64,000 nucleotides of DNA. Source: CAYUPI01 sp964446585. GTDB taxonomy: Bacteria; Verrucomicrobiota; Verrucomicrobiia; Limisphaerales; UBA8199. The stretch lies in contig CAYUPI010000008.1 of NCBI GenBank assembly GCA_964446585.1, positions 62,001 to 126,000 on the forward strand, in the 5' to 3' direction. Of this stretch, positions 27,530-35,269 are shown piece by piece. The notes under the pieces were generated by a model that saw nothing but the letters and a program-made list of their open reading frames with translations, was not told the origin of the DNA and did not search any database. The translations under genes and the position numbers were made by a program. Position 1 is the first letter of the stretch, and each line of letters starts with the position of its first letter.

Positions 27530-27826
27530 TCAACCTCCAGCCATTGCGCCCACGATCATAAACGGCTCGGCGCCGCTGACGATCTCCTCGGGCAACGGCA
27601 TTTCCGGCGGCGCCAGCGAAATATCTTCCTTGCACGCGAAGAATCGAACAAACGCCCTCCGTTTCAAAGTGCCGTGATCCCGAATTGTGCCGCGCAGGAC
27701 CGGGTAGCGCGCTTCGAGCGTGTCCAGCAGCCCTTTGACGGTGGCGGGACTCGCGATGTCAAGCTCCACCTCGCCATCGACACGCGCCAGATTGCGCAGG
27801 TGATAGGGCAGTTCCACACGGATCAT
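27530..27826 (-). CDS. MoaD/ThiS-like small sulfur-carrier-type protein
   Basis: The product has 98 residues from the ATG at 27826, which overlaps the stop of the upstream propeller gene by four bases (ATGA). The longer frame upstream is rejected because it runs into that gene. The sequence begins MIRVELPYHLRNLA and ends VGAMAGG, keeping the C-terminal Gly-Gly that ubiquitin-like sulfur carriers need for activation. No moaE, moeB or thiF gene is adjacent. The tight coupling to the Asp-box protein suggests a joint role that I cannot name. Confidence 0.75.
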   Translation of the reverse strand: MIRVELPYHLRNLARVDGEVELDIASPATVKGLLDTLEARYPVLRGTIRDHGTLKRRAFVRFFACKEDISLAPPEMPLPEEIVSGAEPFMIVGAMAGG

Positions 27827-28983
27827 GGCAAGGTCTGGACCTCGACCGAATATACCGGCGGCAGGTCGCGCACGATCGCGTTCCACGAGTCCCCGCCATC
27901 GGCGGAGCCATAGACTTGTCCGCCGGTCGTGCCGAAATAAATGCCGCATGGTTCGAGCGAGTCCACTGCCATCGCGTCGCGCAGCACGTTTACATAACAG
28001 TCCTGTTGCGGCAGGCCGCGCGTCAGCGGTTCCCACTCGTTGCCCCCGGTGCGGCTGCGGTAAACGCGGAGCTTGCCATCCGGGGGAAAATGCTCCGAGT
28101 CGTTCTTGATAGGCACGACGTAAATTGTCTCCGGCTCATGGAAGTGCACGTCGATCGGGAAGCCGAAATCGGTCGGGAGATTGCCGCTGACCTCACGCCA
28201 CTGGTCGCCGGCATTGTCGGAGCGCAGCACGTCCCAATGCTTTTGCATGAACAACACGTCCGGCTTCGACGGATGCAGCGCGATGCGATGCACGCAATGG
28301 CCAACCTCCGCGTCCGGGTCCGGCAATTCGTACCTGGATTCCAAGCCGCGGTTGATGGGACGCCATGATTTGCCGCCGTCCTCGGTGCGAAACGCACCCG
28401 CCGCCGAGATGGCAATAAAGATGCGGTTCGGGTTCTTCGGATCGATCAGGATCGTATGCACCGCCATCCCGCCCGCGCCCGGCTGCCAAAGGTTTCCTTT
28501 GACCTCGCGCAAGGCAGGAAGCTCCTTCCAGGTCCGGCCACCATCGGTCGTTTTGAAAAGCGCCGCGTCCTCCGCGCCCGCATAGACCGTGTCCGGATCG
28601 TTGAGCGAAGGCTCCAGGTGCCAAATCCGCTTGAATTCCCACGGGTGTTGCGTGCCGTCGTACCACAGGTGCTTGCCGATTTCTCCTTCGTAAACAAACT
28701 TGTTGCTCTCCCCGCGAGGCATTCCGTCCGCGCTCGGCTCCGGCCCGCCGCCGGGAGTGTTCCACGTCCGGCCGCCATCGTCCGAGCGCTGGATGATTTG
28801 CCCGAACCAACCGCTGGTTTGCGAAGCGTAGATCCGGTTGGGATCCACCGGCGAGCCTTTGAGATGGAACAATTCCCAGCCGGCAAAAAACGGGCCGTCA
28901 ACCTTCCACTTCCGGCGCTTGCCATCCCCGGTCAGGATGAACGCGCCCTTCTTCGTGCCGACCAGGACCCTGATGCTGCTCAT
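27823..28983 (-). CDS. Asp-box (BNR/sialidase-type) beta-propeller protein
   Basis: The product has 386 residues from the ATG at 28983 (MSSIRVLVGTKKGAF). Asp-box motifs recur: SDDGGRTW, TTDGGRTW, TEDGGKSW, a degenerate SDNAGDQW, and SADGGDSW. These mark the blades of a VPS10/sialidase-like propeller. There is no signal peptide, so it is probably cytoplasmic, and catalytic sialidase residues were not recognised. Its stop overlaps the MoaD-like start, and the YCII gene ends 8 bases upstream. The combination is a recurrent neighbourhood in soil bacteria, to my knowledge without an assigned function. Confidence 0.75.
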   Translation of the reverse strand: MSSIRVLVGTKKGAFILTGDGKRRKWKVDGPFFAGWELFHLKGSPVDPNRIYASQTSGWFGQIIQRSDDGGRTWNTPGGGPEPSADGMPRGESNKFVYEGEIGKHLWYDGTQHPWEFKRIWHLEPSLNDPDTVYAGAEDAALFKTTDGGRTWKELPALREVKGNLWQPGAGGMAVHTILIDPKNPNRIFIAISAAGAFRTEDGGKSWRPINRGLESRYELPDPDAEVGHCVHRIALHPSKPDVLFMQKHWDVLRSDNAGDQWREVSGNLPTDFGFPIDVHFHEPETIYVVPIKNDSEHFPPDGKLRVYRSRTGGNEWEPLTRGLPQQDCYVNVLRDAMAVDSLEPCGIYFGTTGGQVYGSADGGDSWNAIVRDLPPVYSVEVQTLP

Positions 28984-28991
28984 GGCAGTTC

Positions 28992-29396
28992 TTATGCGTG
29001 GGCAAGTTCCGCTTCCGCGCGCGCTTCTGCGGCTACGGGACATTCAGCCGCCACTGCCCGGACTTCGACCTTCACGCCGTAAGCCAGGCCCGGACATTGC
29101 TGTGCAATGGCCACCGCTTCGTCCATCGTGGCCACGTTGAGCAGGAAATAGCCCCCAATCGTCTCTTTAGATTCAGCAAAGGGACCGTCCGAGACAACGC
29201 GGTTCCTGCCGGAGACTATCTTTCCCTGTGGTTCGAGAGGATTCCCCGCCACGGCCGCGCCTCGCTCTTTCAACCCTTTGAACCACGCCATCCATTGATC
29301 GGCGATCTGTTGCATTTGTTCCGGCGAAAGACCTTTGTGCCAGTCATTCCCGCGAAAGATCAGCATGTATCCATTATTCTGTGTTTGAGTATTCAT
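28992..29396 (-). CDS. YCII/DGPF-domain protein
   Basis: The product has 134 residues from the ATG at 29396. It contains the signature DGPFAESKE followed by IGGYFLL, the hallmark of the DGPF branch of the YCII family (dimeric alpha-beta barrel). Such proteins are strongly associated with ECF42 sigma factors, and one is encoded downstream here. The enzymatic role is unknown. The C-terminal tail is rich in Ala and Glu. Confidence 0.85.
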   Translation of the reverse strand: MNTQTQNNGYMLIFRGNDWHKGLSPEQMQQIADQWMAWFKGLKERGAAVAGNPLEPQGKIVSGRNRVVSDGPFAESKETIGGYFLLNVATMDEAVAIAQQCPGLAYGVKVEVRAVAAECPVAAEARAEAELAHA

Positions 29397-29477
29397 ACGT
29401 TTGGTTTGGTTGTTTTGATGTTTGAATTGTTGTGTCCGTTCACGGATACGACGAATAAGCAGGTCTCGTGGGGACAA

Positions 29478-29867
29478 CTATTTTGCGTTTTTGTTCACCT
29501 CCCAAATGGCGAAGGTGTTTTTCTCCGTGTCCTGGCACAGCGCGAAGTAGCCCATGCCCGGGACTGCAGTTTTGGACTGGCAAATGCTGCCGCCCAGTTT
29601 CTTGACCTTCGCCATGAACCGAGCCAGCGAGGGAACATTGATGTAATTGGTGATCGTGTGCATCGGATGCATCCGCTTCATCAACCCGCCATCGGGCGTA
29701 GCGTCCGCTCCGCGAGTCTCAATGTGTTGATAATCCGGCATACCGGGAAAAGGGCTGATTTTCCAGCCGAACAATTTGCCGTAAAACGTCTTGGCGCGCT
29801 CGGGTTTGTCCGCCGGGATTTCAAACCAAATGATGCTCGCGGGCACGGAGTTTTTTGTTTTGCTCAT
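29478..29867 (-). CDS. VOC-family (glyoxalase/bleomycin-resistance fold) protein
   Basis: The product has 129 residues from the ATG at 29867. It begins with IIWFEIPADKPERAKTFY and contains YGKLFGWK and a C-terminal NTFAIWEVN, typical of small vicinal-oxygen-chelate proteins. It is the first gene of the group that includes YCII, propeller, MoaD-like and sigma genes. The substrate is unknown. VOC folds can bind antibiotics, but nothing ties this one to the enediyne cassette. Confidence 0.8.
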   Translation of the reverse strand: MSKTKNSVPASIIWFEIPADKPERAKTFYGKLFGWKISPFPGMPDYQHIETRGADATPDGGLMKRMHPMHTITNYINVPSLARFMAKVKKLGGSICQSKTAVPGMGYFALCQDTEKNTFAIWEVNKNAK

Positions 29868-29983
29868 ATTTTGCTTGTGCGTTGTTGTTATGTGTTGTCG
29901 TCGTCGCAAACCTACGACGAACAACCGGGCGGGTTCTGGACAATAGAACGCACAATTCTTGCTCGGTCAAATGTCGTTTTTGC

Positions 29984-30472
29984 TTAAGTTGCCCAAATTT
30001 TCTGATACCATTTTTTTGGCGTCGTGCTATCTGGGCTTGATTCGGTTCTGCCCATTTTGCTGCGGATAACAGCAATATTCCAACCTGTGAGGCCCGCCAG
30101 TGTTGCAGCTTCGGTGTCTTGCCTAGCGGCAAGTTGTTCGAAATATGTTTTGGCTGCGGGACAATCCGATGTGCCGATCCAGGGATGCCGCAGCACGTAG
30201 CGGCCCTGGAAATTATTGCGATCGGCTGTCTCCTGGAAAACGAGGTCTTCAGGGAAATGCTGCGCGTCGTAACGCAAATGCAGCCGCGTGATGAATGCAT
30301 TTTGCGGACCAGCGGTAATCGGCCGACGCATTGGCCTTGGCTGGCCTGGCGGCGTGGTCGAATCCAGCCAAAAGACCCCTAGCTTCCTGAATTCATCATT
30401 GGAAAGCGGATCAGCCGCGCAGGGATCACACCAGCCCATGTCCCAGGCGTATTCCTGAAAGACGACGCGCAT
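29984..30472 (-). pseudogene. C-terminal fragment of a DUF2330-family protein
   Basis: The frame begins MRVVFQEYAWDMGWCDPCAA, which I recognise as an internal segment of DUF2330 proteins rather than a start, and it continues to a natural-looking end. The first half of the family, normally over 150 residues with a signal peptide, is missing. Just upstream an unrelated signal-peptide fragment reads into the junction in another frame, so this is most likely a remnant left by a deletion. Translation from the ATG at 30472 cannot be excluded. Confidence 0.6.
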
Positions 30473-30641
30473 ATCCTCTTTTCGGACCTTTGGCGTAGCC
30501 GGGCGTGCAAATCTGTTCCACCGTCACGTTTGCAAACACGGCACCCGGCGTCTTCTGATGATCGGGCAATACCGGATCAGCGGCTCTTAATGAAAGCGCC
30601 ACTGTGAATGCAGCTACAGCGACGAATGACTTGGCCTTCAT
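30426..30641 (-). pseudogene. Signal-peptide-bearing 5' fragment fused out of frame to the DUF2330 remnant
   Basis: From the ATG at 30641 the frame gives a clean signal peptide (MKAKSFVAVAAFTVALSLRA) and then a mature start containing KTPGAVFANVTVEQICTPGY. This resembles the N-terminus of small secreted proteins with a TPG-(N/A)-VT-(V/Q)-IC-GY pattern. After GYAKGPKR the frame runs into the DUF2330 DNA in the wrong frame and stops. It appears to be one half of a deletion joint. Confidence 0.5.
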
Positions 30642-30736
30642 GGAACTTAACTTTCGTTCCGTCGCCATTGCCGGGCAAGCCGGTATTTCTAGAGTTCGGG
30701 CGCAGCACGACAGTGTCACCTCTTGCCTAGCGGAAT

Positions 30737-30811
30737 GGAGTGGGGACGGCCTGGTACCCATCGGTGTTGCAAGGTACGCGTGGAGACCGGGGACGAGGCC
30801 GACCCCGCTCC
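30737..30811. repeat. Intergenic palindrome, family B copy 1
   Basis: The left arm GGAGTGGGGACGGCCT and the right arm, whose complement reads GGAGCGGGGTCGGCCT, form an imperfect inverted repeat. The same arms appear at 62131-62204, so this is a dispersed element. Confidence 0.6.
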
Positions 30812-30865
30812 GACTCATGGCTGTGTCAAGGGGCATCCCATTGCGGCAGAAGGGCTATTCGTGCC

Positions 30866-30893
30866 TTGACAGGGCGGATCCGGTTGCTAGACT
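30866..30893 (+). promoter_or_regulatory. Candidate sigma-70-type promoter of the peptide-export operon
   Basis: A perfect TTGACA box is followed after 16 bases by TAGACT (four of six -10 positions). The maturation-protein gene starts 65 bases after the -10 box. The -10 resembles that of the acpP promoter candidate at 43919-43947. Confidence 0.5.
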
Positions 30894-30958
30894 GGCTGTC
30901 ATGCCCGTAACCCCAGGCGCAGTCGGCTTCTTTTGCCTAAAAGGCCCCGGTTAACCCC

Positions 30959-32053
30959 ATGAATGCAGCCTCGACAGCGCAAGCGCCTCCCGCAGATCCG
31001 CGCGTGGTCTTGTGTCACGGCAAGCGCGAGTTCACGGTCGAGGACGTGTCGGGGATGGGCTGGTTTCTGGGTCGGTTGCAGCCCGTGTGGTCTCAATTGA
31101 TGGAAGCCGTTTCCTGCGAGCAGAGGGCGAACGAACTGGAGCTGGAGGCGGACGATGAAGTGCTGACGTCGATGTCGGAGGAGTTCCGGTATGAGAGAGA
31201 TTTGCTGACGGTCGAGGAAACCGAGCGCTGGCTGGCCGACCGCGGTATGACCGAAGAGCAGTTCAGCGACTACTTGATACGGCGCTACTGGAGAGAGAAT
31301 CCTCCCGATTCCGAAGAAGCTGAGGAAACGGACTATCTCGAGGGTTCGCCCGAGCTTCGCAAGTTGCTGCGCGTGGAGCTGATGTTGAGCGGCGAATTCG
31401 ATCGGATGGCGCGGGCGCTGAGCTGGCGGATCGCAGCTTCGTCCAAGGAGGACGCGAGCGAGAAGAAACCGGAATTGCTCGAGGTTGAACGCGCACGGTT
31501 CTTCGAACGAACGGGACTGGATGAAAGCTCGCTACCCGAGGCGCTGAAGCAATTGGGCCGGACATCGGAATGGCTGAACGAGTGTCTGCAGATGGAGGTC
31601 AACTATCGCCAAATCTGCGTGGGCCTGCTCACCGATGAGGCCCGAAGGCGCACCCTGACAGTGATGCGCCTGCCCTTAACGCGCGTTGAAATCGAAAAGA
31701 TGGTTGTTCGGTCCCGGCATGCGGCGCAGGAGGCAGTGCTGTGCCTGAAGGAAAAGCTGCTCTCGAGCGACGAATTGGCCAAAGAATGCGGGTCCACGTG
31801 GGAGAAGGATGAGTTCTTTCTGGACGATTGTGCGGCCGATGTTCAGCAGGAATTGCTTTGTGTCGCCTCGGGAGATGTGCTCGAGCCGAAAGAGACCGAT
31901 ACGTGCTTCCTCGTGTACCGGATAGCGGCCAAGATCGAACCGGATTTGGAAGATGCTGAGGTCCGGGCGCGTATTGATGGGCGTCTGCGAGAGGCCCATT
32001 TTTCGGAACTTGCCAGCAAGACCGTCCGTTGGCGTTGGCGAATCCAACTGTAG
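30959..32053 (+). CDS. PpiC/SurA-like peptide maturation protein
   Basis: The product has 364 residues, without signal peptide or membrane helix. The N-terminal and middle parts are charged and helical (residues about 60-230). The C-terminal third (about 235-364) follows the layout of a parvulin-related domain: a helix beginning LTRVEIEKM, then FFLDDCAADVQQEL, then GDVLEPKETDTCFLVYRI and a closing RIDGRLREAHF. I do not see the full catalytic set of an active parvulin, so isomerase activity is doubtful. PpiC-related proteins accompany ABC exporters of ribosomally made peptides in other bacteria, where they are called peptide maturation proteins. The exporter gene starts 9 bases after the stop, so the genes form an operon. 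Confidence 0.6.
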   Translation: MNAASTAQAPPADPRVVLCHGKREFTVEDVSGMGWFLGRLQPVWSQLMEAVSCEQRANELELEADDEVLTSMSEEFRYERDLLTVEETERWLADRGMTEEQFSDYLIRRYWRENPPDSEEAEETDYLEGSPELRKLLRVELMLSGEFDRMARALSWRIAASSKEDASEKKPELLEVERARFFERTGLDESSLPEALKQLGRTSEWLNECLQMEVNYRQICVGLLTDEARRRTLTVMRLPLTRVEIEKMVVRSRHAAQEAVLCLKEKLLSSDELAKECGSTWEKDEFFLDDCAADVQQELLCVASGDVLEPKETDTCFLVYRIAAKIEPDLEDAEVRARIDGRLREAHFSELASKTVRWRWRIQL

Positions 32054-32062
32054 TAGGTGGCA

Positions 32063-35000
32063 ATGGAGTCATCTGGTACAAGCGTGGAATCGAATGGGCC
32101 GTTGGCGGCTGACGGAAACGGCGATTTTTCGGCCATATTGGCGCGCTCGTCGGTTTTCCGCTTCGTGCCCGAGGCTCAGCGCGCGCGGCTGAATGGCTTG
32201 TTCAAGCGCGCGCGTTATGAGTTCGGCGATTTGATTATCAAGAAGGGTGACGCGGCCGACGCGTTTTTCGTGATGCTCTCCGGCCGCGCGCATGTGCTGG
32301 GAACGAGCGAAAGCGGCCAGGAACTTTCGCTGAGCATGCTGGGAGCAGGCGCCGAGTTCGGGGAATCGGCTCTGTCGTCAGGAGGCACGCGGAACGCGAC
32401 CGTCCGGTGCAGTTCGGGCGTCGAGGTGCTACGTCTGGAGCGGAGTGAGTTTCTGAAACTCGCCGAAGAATTTCCCGAGGTCAAACACTCCCTGGAATTG
32501 ACGGCGCGCTGGCGCGCGCTGCACGGTTTTCTTTATGAGTTCAGCAACTTCGGCCGTTTGCCCAACCGCACGCTTCAGGCGCTGGTTGAACGACTGAAGC
32601 CCGAGGAATTTGCCAAGGGCCAAATCGTCCTGCGCGAAGGCGATCCCGCGGGGCCGATGTATATCATCGAAAAGGGGCGGGTGCGCATCTTTTCGGGAAA
32701 GGATGGACAGATTCGCCAACGCGCTTTTCTGCGTGATGGAGATTTCTTCGGCGAATTGTCCATCCTGAACAACGCCCCGCGAGCTGCGACCGCGCAGGCG
32801 ATTACCGATTGCCGGTTGCTGGCGCTGGCGCCGGCGACCGTGCTGGAGATGAACAAGCAATTTCCAGAATTCGCGAAATTGCTGGAGGAGCGCAAGGCGC
32901 AGTATAACCGGGACACCGAGGCGCGAGTGCCGCTTGATTTTTCGCAGGAGGAGCTTCCCGCCGAGGCGAGCACGGCCAACAAAGTGGAACTGGATCAGCC
33001 GGAAGAAGAAGCGCCGGCGGAGCCGGAGGAGGAGTCGAAGGAAGAAACGGCGGAAGAGGAGGAGGAACCCTTCGCCGACGAGAAAGGCTTCTTTCGCAAG
33101 CGCAAGGGGCGAATCCGCAGGATTCCGCTGGTGCAGCAGATTGATGAGACCGATTGCGGGGCGGCCAGCCTGGCAATGGTTTGCAGGCATTTCGGCCGAA
33201 AAGTCAGTCTTTCGCGCATCCGGCTCTTGTGCCACACCGCGCGCGACGGGACCAGCCTCAAAGCCTTGTGTCATGCGGCAACCGAACTTGGGCTGGCTTC
33301 ACGCGCCCTCAAGGTATCACTGCGCAATCTGCCCCACATGCCCTTGCCAGCCATCATTCATTGGCAAGGCAACCATTGGATGGTGCTGATCGATGTCGCT
33401 GAAAAATATATCCGCGCGGCCGACCCGGCCACCGGGACGGTGCGACGGCTCCCGCGAGCTGACTTTGAGCAAAAATGGTCCGGGTATGCCGCTCTGTTCG
33501 ACTATACGGAGGCCTTTGAAAAAGCACCGGAAGGCCGGACGACACTGGCCTGGTTGACGCCGTTTTTCAGAAAACACCAGCGCGCGCTGCTGCAAGCGGT
33601 GCTGCTGGCGGGAGTCGCGAGCGCCTTGCAACTCCTGTTGCCGGTGTTCACACAGGTGGTCGTGGATAAAGTGATGGTCGAACAGGACCTGAACCTGTTG
33701 AGGTTGTGTGTGATGGGAATGATCGCGGCGGGGGTGTTCACGCTTGGCTCGAGCCTGACCCAACAATACTTGCTGAGTTTCATCGCAGTGCATCTCGATA
33801 CGGGGATCTTGGATTTCTTGATGCGCAACCTGCTGGCGCTGCCGATGTCTTATTTCGAGAACCGGCGCACGGGAGACATCCAACGGCGGCTCGACGGGGC
33901 GCGGCAAATGCGGCTGTTCATGGTCCAGCACGGGATTGGCGGCTCTCTGGCAGCCGTGCAAATCGTCGGCTGTCTGGTGCTCATGGGCTTCTACAGCCTG
34001 CAATTGCTCGGTGTCTTCGTCTTAATGATTCCTCTTTACCTGGGTCTGATGCTCTTTTCCGTGAAGGTGGTCCGTCCTCTCTTCGCCGAACTGGAAGAAG
34101 GGCAAGCCAAATACAGTTCGTACCAAATCGACGCTATTAAAGGAATCGAAGCCGTTAAGGCGGCGGCGGCGGAAACGGCATTTCGCGATCTGATGCTGAA
34201 CGAGTTTCTGGGGCTGTCCCGCAAAAGATTTCGCTGGAGTTTCATCGTCATGTCCTATGACAGCGCCGTCCAGACGATCAGCGTGCTCTCCACGGCCCTC
34301 TTTTTGTGGGTGGGAGCCGGGATGGTGATCCACGGCCAGATTTCGATCGGCGGTTTTGTTGCCTTCAGCGCGCTGCTGGCCATGGCCTGCGCCGCTCTCC
34401 TCCGGATGCTCACGGTTTGGGAGGAATTGCAGACAATCGTGGTTCTGATCCACCGACTGAACGATATTTTCGAGCAGGAACCCGAGCAAGGGCGCGACCG
34501 TTCGCGGCTCAAACCGGTCCCGACGCTCGAAGGCCATCTGCAGTTGCGCAACCTCGGCTTCCGGTTCGGCGGGCCCGAAGCGCCTATGATCCTGCAAGGG
34601 ATCAATCTGGAAATCCTGCCGGGCAAAATGGTGGCGATCGTGGGCCGGAGCGGTTCGGGCAAAACGACTTTGATCAAGCTGATCGCCGGTCTGCTCGAGC
34701 CCACGGAAGGAACGATTCTTTTCGATCGGGTCGATTTGAAAGATCTTAATTATCGAGACTTGCGCAACAAGATTGGCCTGGTCCTGCAGGAAAACCATCT
34801 GTTCAGCGACACGATCCTGCGAAACATTTCCTTCGGTGATCCCGAGCCTGATTTTGATCGCGTTTTGTGGGCGGCCCAATTGGCAAATGCTCATGAGCTG
34901 ATCTCCCGGCTGCCGTTCGGTTACGAGACAAAAATCGGCGAGACCGGTCTGGCTTTGTCGGGCGGCCAGAAGCAACGCGTTTGCATCGCGCGCGCGCTTT

Positions 35001-35263
35001 ACCATGATCCTCAAGTCCTAATCTTCGATGAAGCCACCAGCGCCCTGGATTCGGAATCGGAGCGGGCCATTCAGGAAAACCTCAACCGCTTGATGGCCGG
35101 CCGCAGTTGCCTGGTGATCGCCCATCGTCTTAGCACCATCCGCGAGGCCGATAGCATCGTCGTGCTGGAGCGCGGCAAGGTGGCTGAGGTGGGAAATCAC
35201 GACGAATTAATGGCGCGCCGCGGTTTGTATTTTTATCTCTCGAGCCAGCAGTTGGGAACTTGA
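32063..35263 (+). CDS. Peptidase-containing ABC exporter with two N-terminal cyclic-nucleotide-binding-like domains
   Basis: The product has 1,066 residues from the ATG at 32063, preceded by an AGGTGG ribosome-binding site; the GTG at 32057 is less likely. In order: two cNMP-binding-like domains (about 30-155 and 170-295), a Glu-rich linker (about 300-345), a C39 peptidase (about 350-480), about six membrane helices (500-790), and an ABC ATPase (815-1,066) with Walker A GRSGSGKTT and signature LSGGQKQR. The C39 domain keeps Cys365 (DETDCGAA), His438 (GNHWMVL) and Asp454, so it should cut double-glycine-type leaders during export. The cNMP-like domains may gate transport, but ligand binding is not shown. 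HlyD-type and maturation genes flank it, and three candidate substrates lie 3 kb downstream. Confidence 0.9.
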   Translation: MESSGTSVESNGPLAADGNGDFSAILARSSVFRFVPEAQRARLNGLFKRARYEFGDLIIKKGDAADAFFVMLSGRAHVLGTSESGQELSLSMLGAGAEFGESALSSGGTRNATVRCSSGVEVLRLERSEFLKLAEEFPEVKHSLELTARWRALHGFLYEFSNFGRLPNRTLQALVERLKPEEFAKGQIVLREGDPAGPMYIIEKGRVRIFSGKDGQIRQRAFLRDGDFFGELSILNNAPRAATAQAITDCRLLALAPATVLEMNKQFPEFAKLLEERKAQYNRDTEARVPLDFSQEELPAEASTANKVELDQPEEEAPAEPEEESKEETAEEEEEPFADEKGFFRKRKGRIRRIPLVQQIDETDCGAASLAMVCRHFGRKVSLSRIRLLCHTARDGTSLKALCHAATELGLASRALKVSLRNLPHMPLPAIIHWQGNHWMVLIDVAEKYIRAADPATGTVRRLPRADFEQKWSGYAALFDYTEAFEKAPEGRTTLAWLTPFFRKHQRALLQAVLLAGVASALQLLLPVFTQVVVDKVMVEQDLNLLRLCVMGMIAAGVFTLGSSLTQQYLLSFIAVHLDTGILDFLMRNLLALPMSYFENRRTGDIQRRLDGARQMRLFMVQHGIGGSLAAVQIVGCLVLMGFYSLQLLGVFVLMIPLYLGLMLFSVKVVRPLFAELEEGQAKYSSYQIDAIKGIEAVKAAAAETAFRDLMLNEFLGLSRKRFRWSFIVMSYDSAVQTISVLSTALFLWVGAGMVIHGQISIGGFVAFSALLAMACAALLRMLTVWEELQTIVVLIHRLNDIFEQEPEQGRDRSRLKPVPTLEGHLQLRNLGFRFGGPEAPMILQGINLEILPGKMVAIVGRSGSGKTTLIKLIAGLLEPTEGTILFDRVDLKDLNYRDLRNKIGLVLQENHLFSDTILRNISFGDPEPDFDRVLWAAQLANAHELISRLPFGYETKIGETGLALSGGQKQRVCIARALYHDPQVLIFDEATSALDSESERAIQENLNRLMAGRSCLVIAHRLSTIREADSIVVLERGKVAEVGNHDELMARRGLYFYLSSQQLGT

Positions 35264-35269
35264 GCTCGT

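Noticed and set aside
29868..29983. An ECF42-type promoter before the VOC gene
   Set aside because: I looked for the TGTCGA-type -35 motif known for ECF42 and found only a GTCGT/ACGAC dyad, which is not a convincing match.
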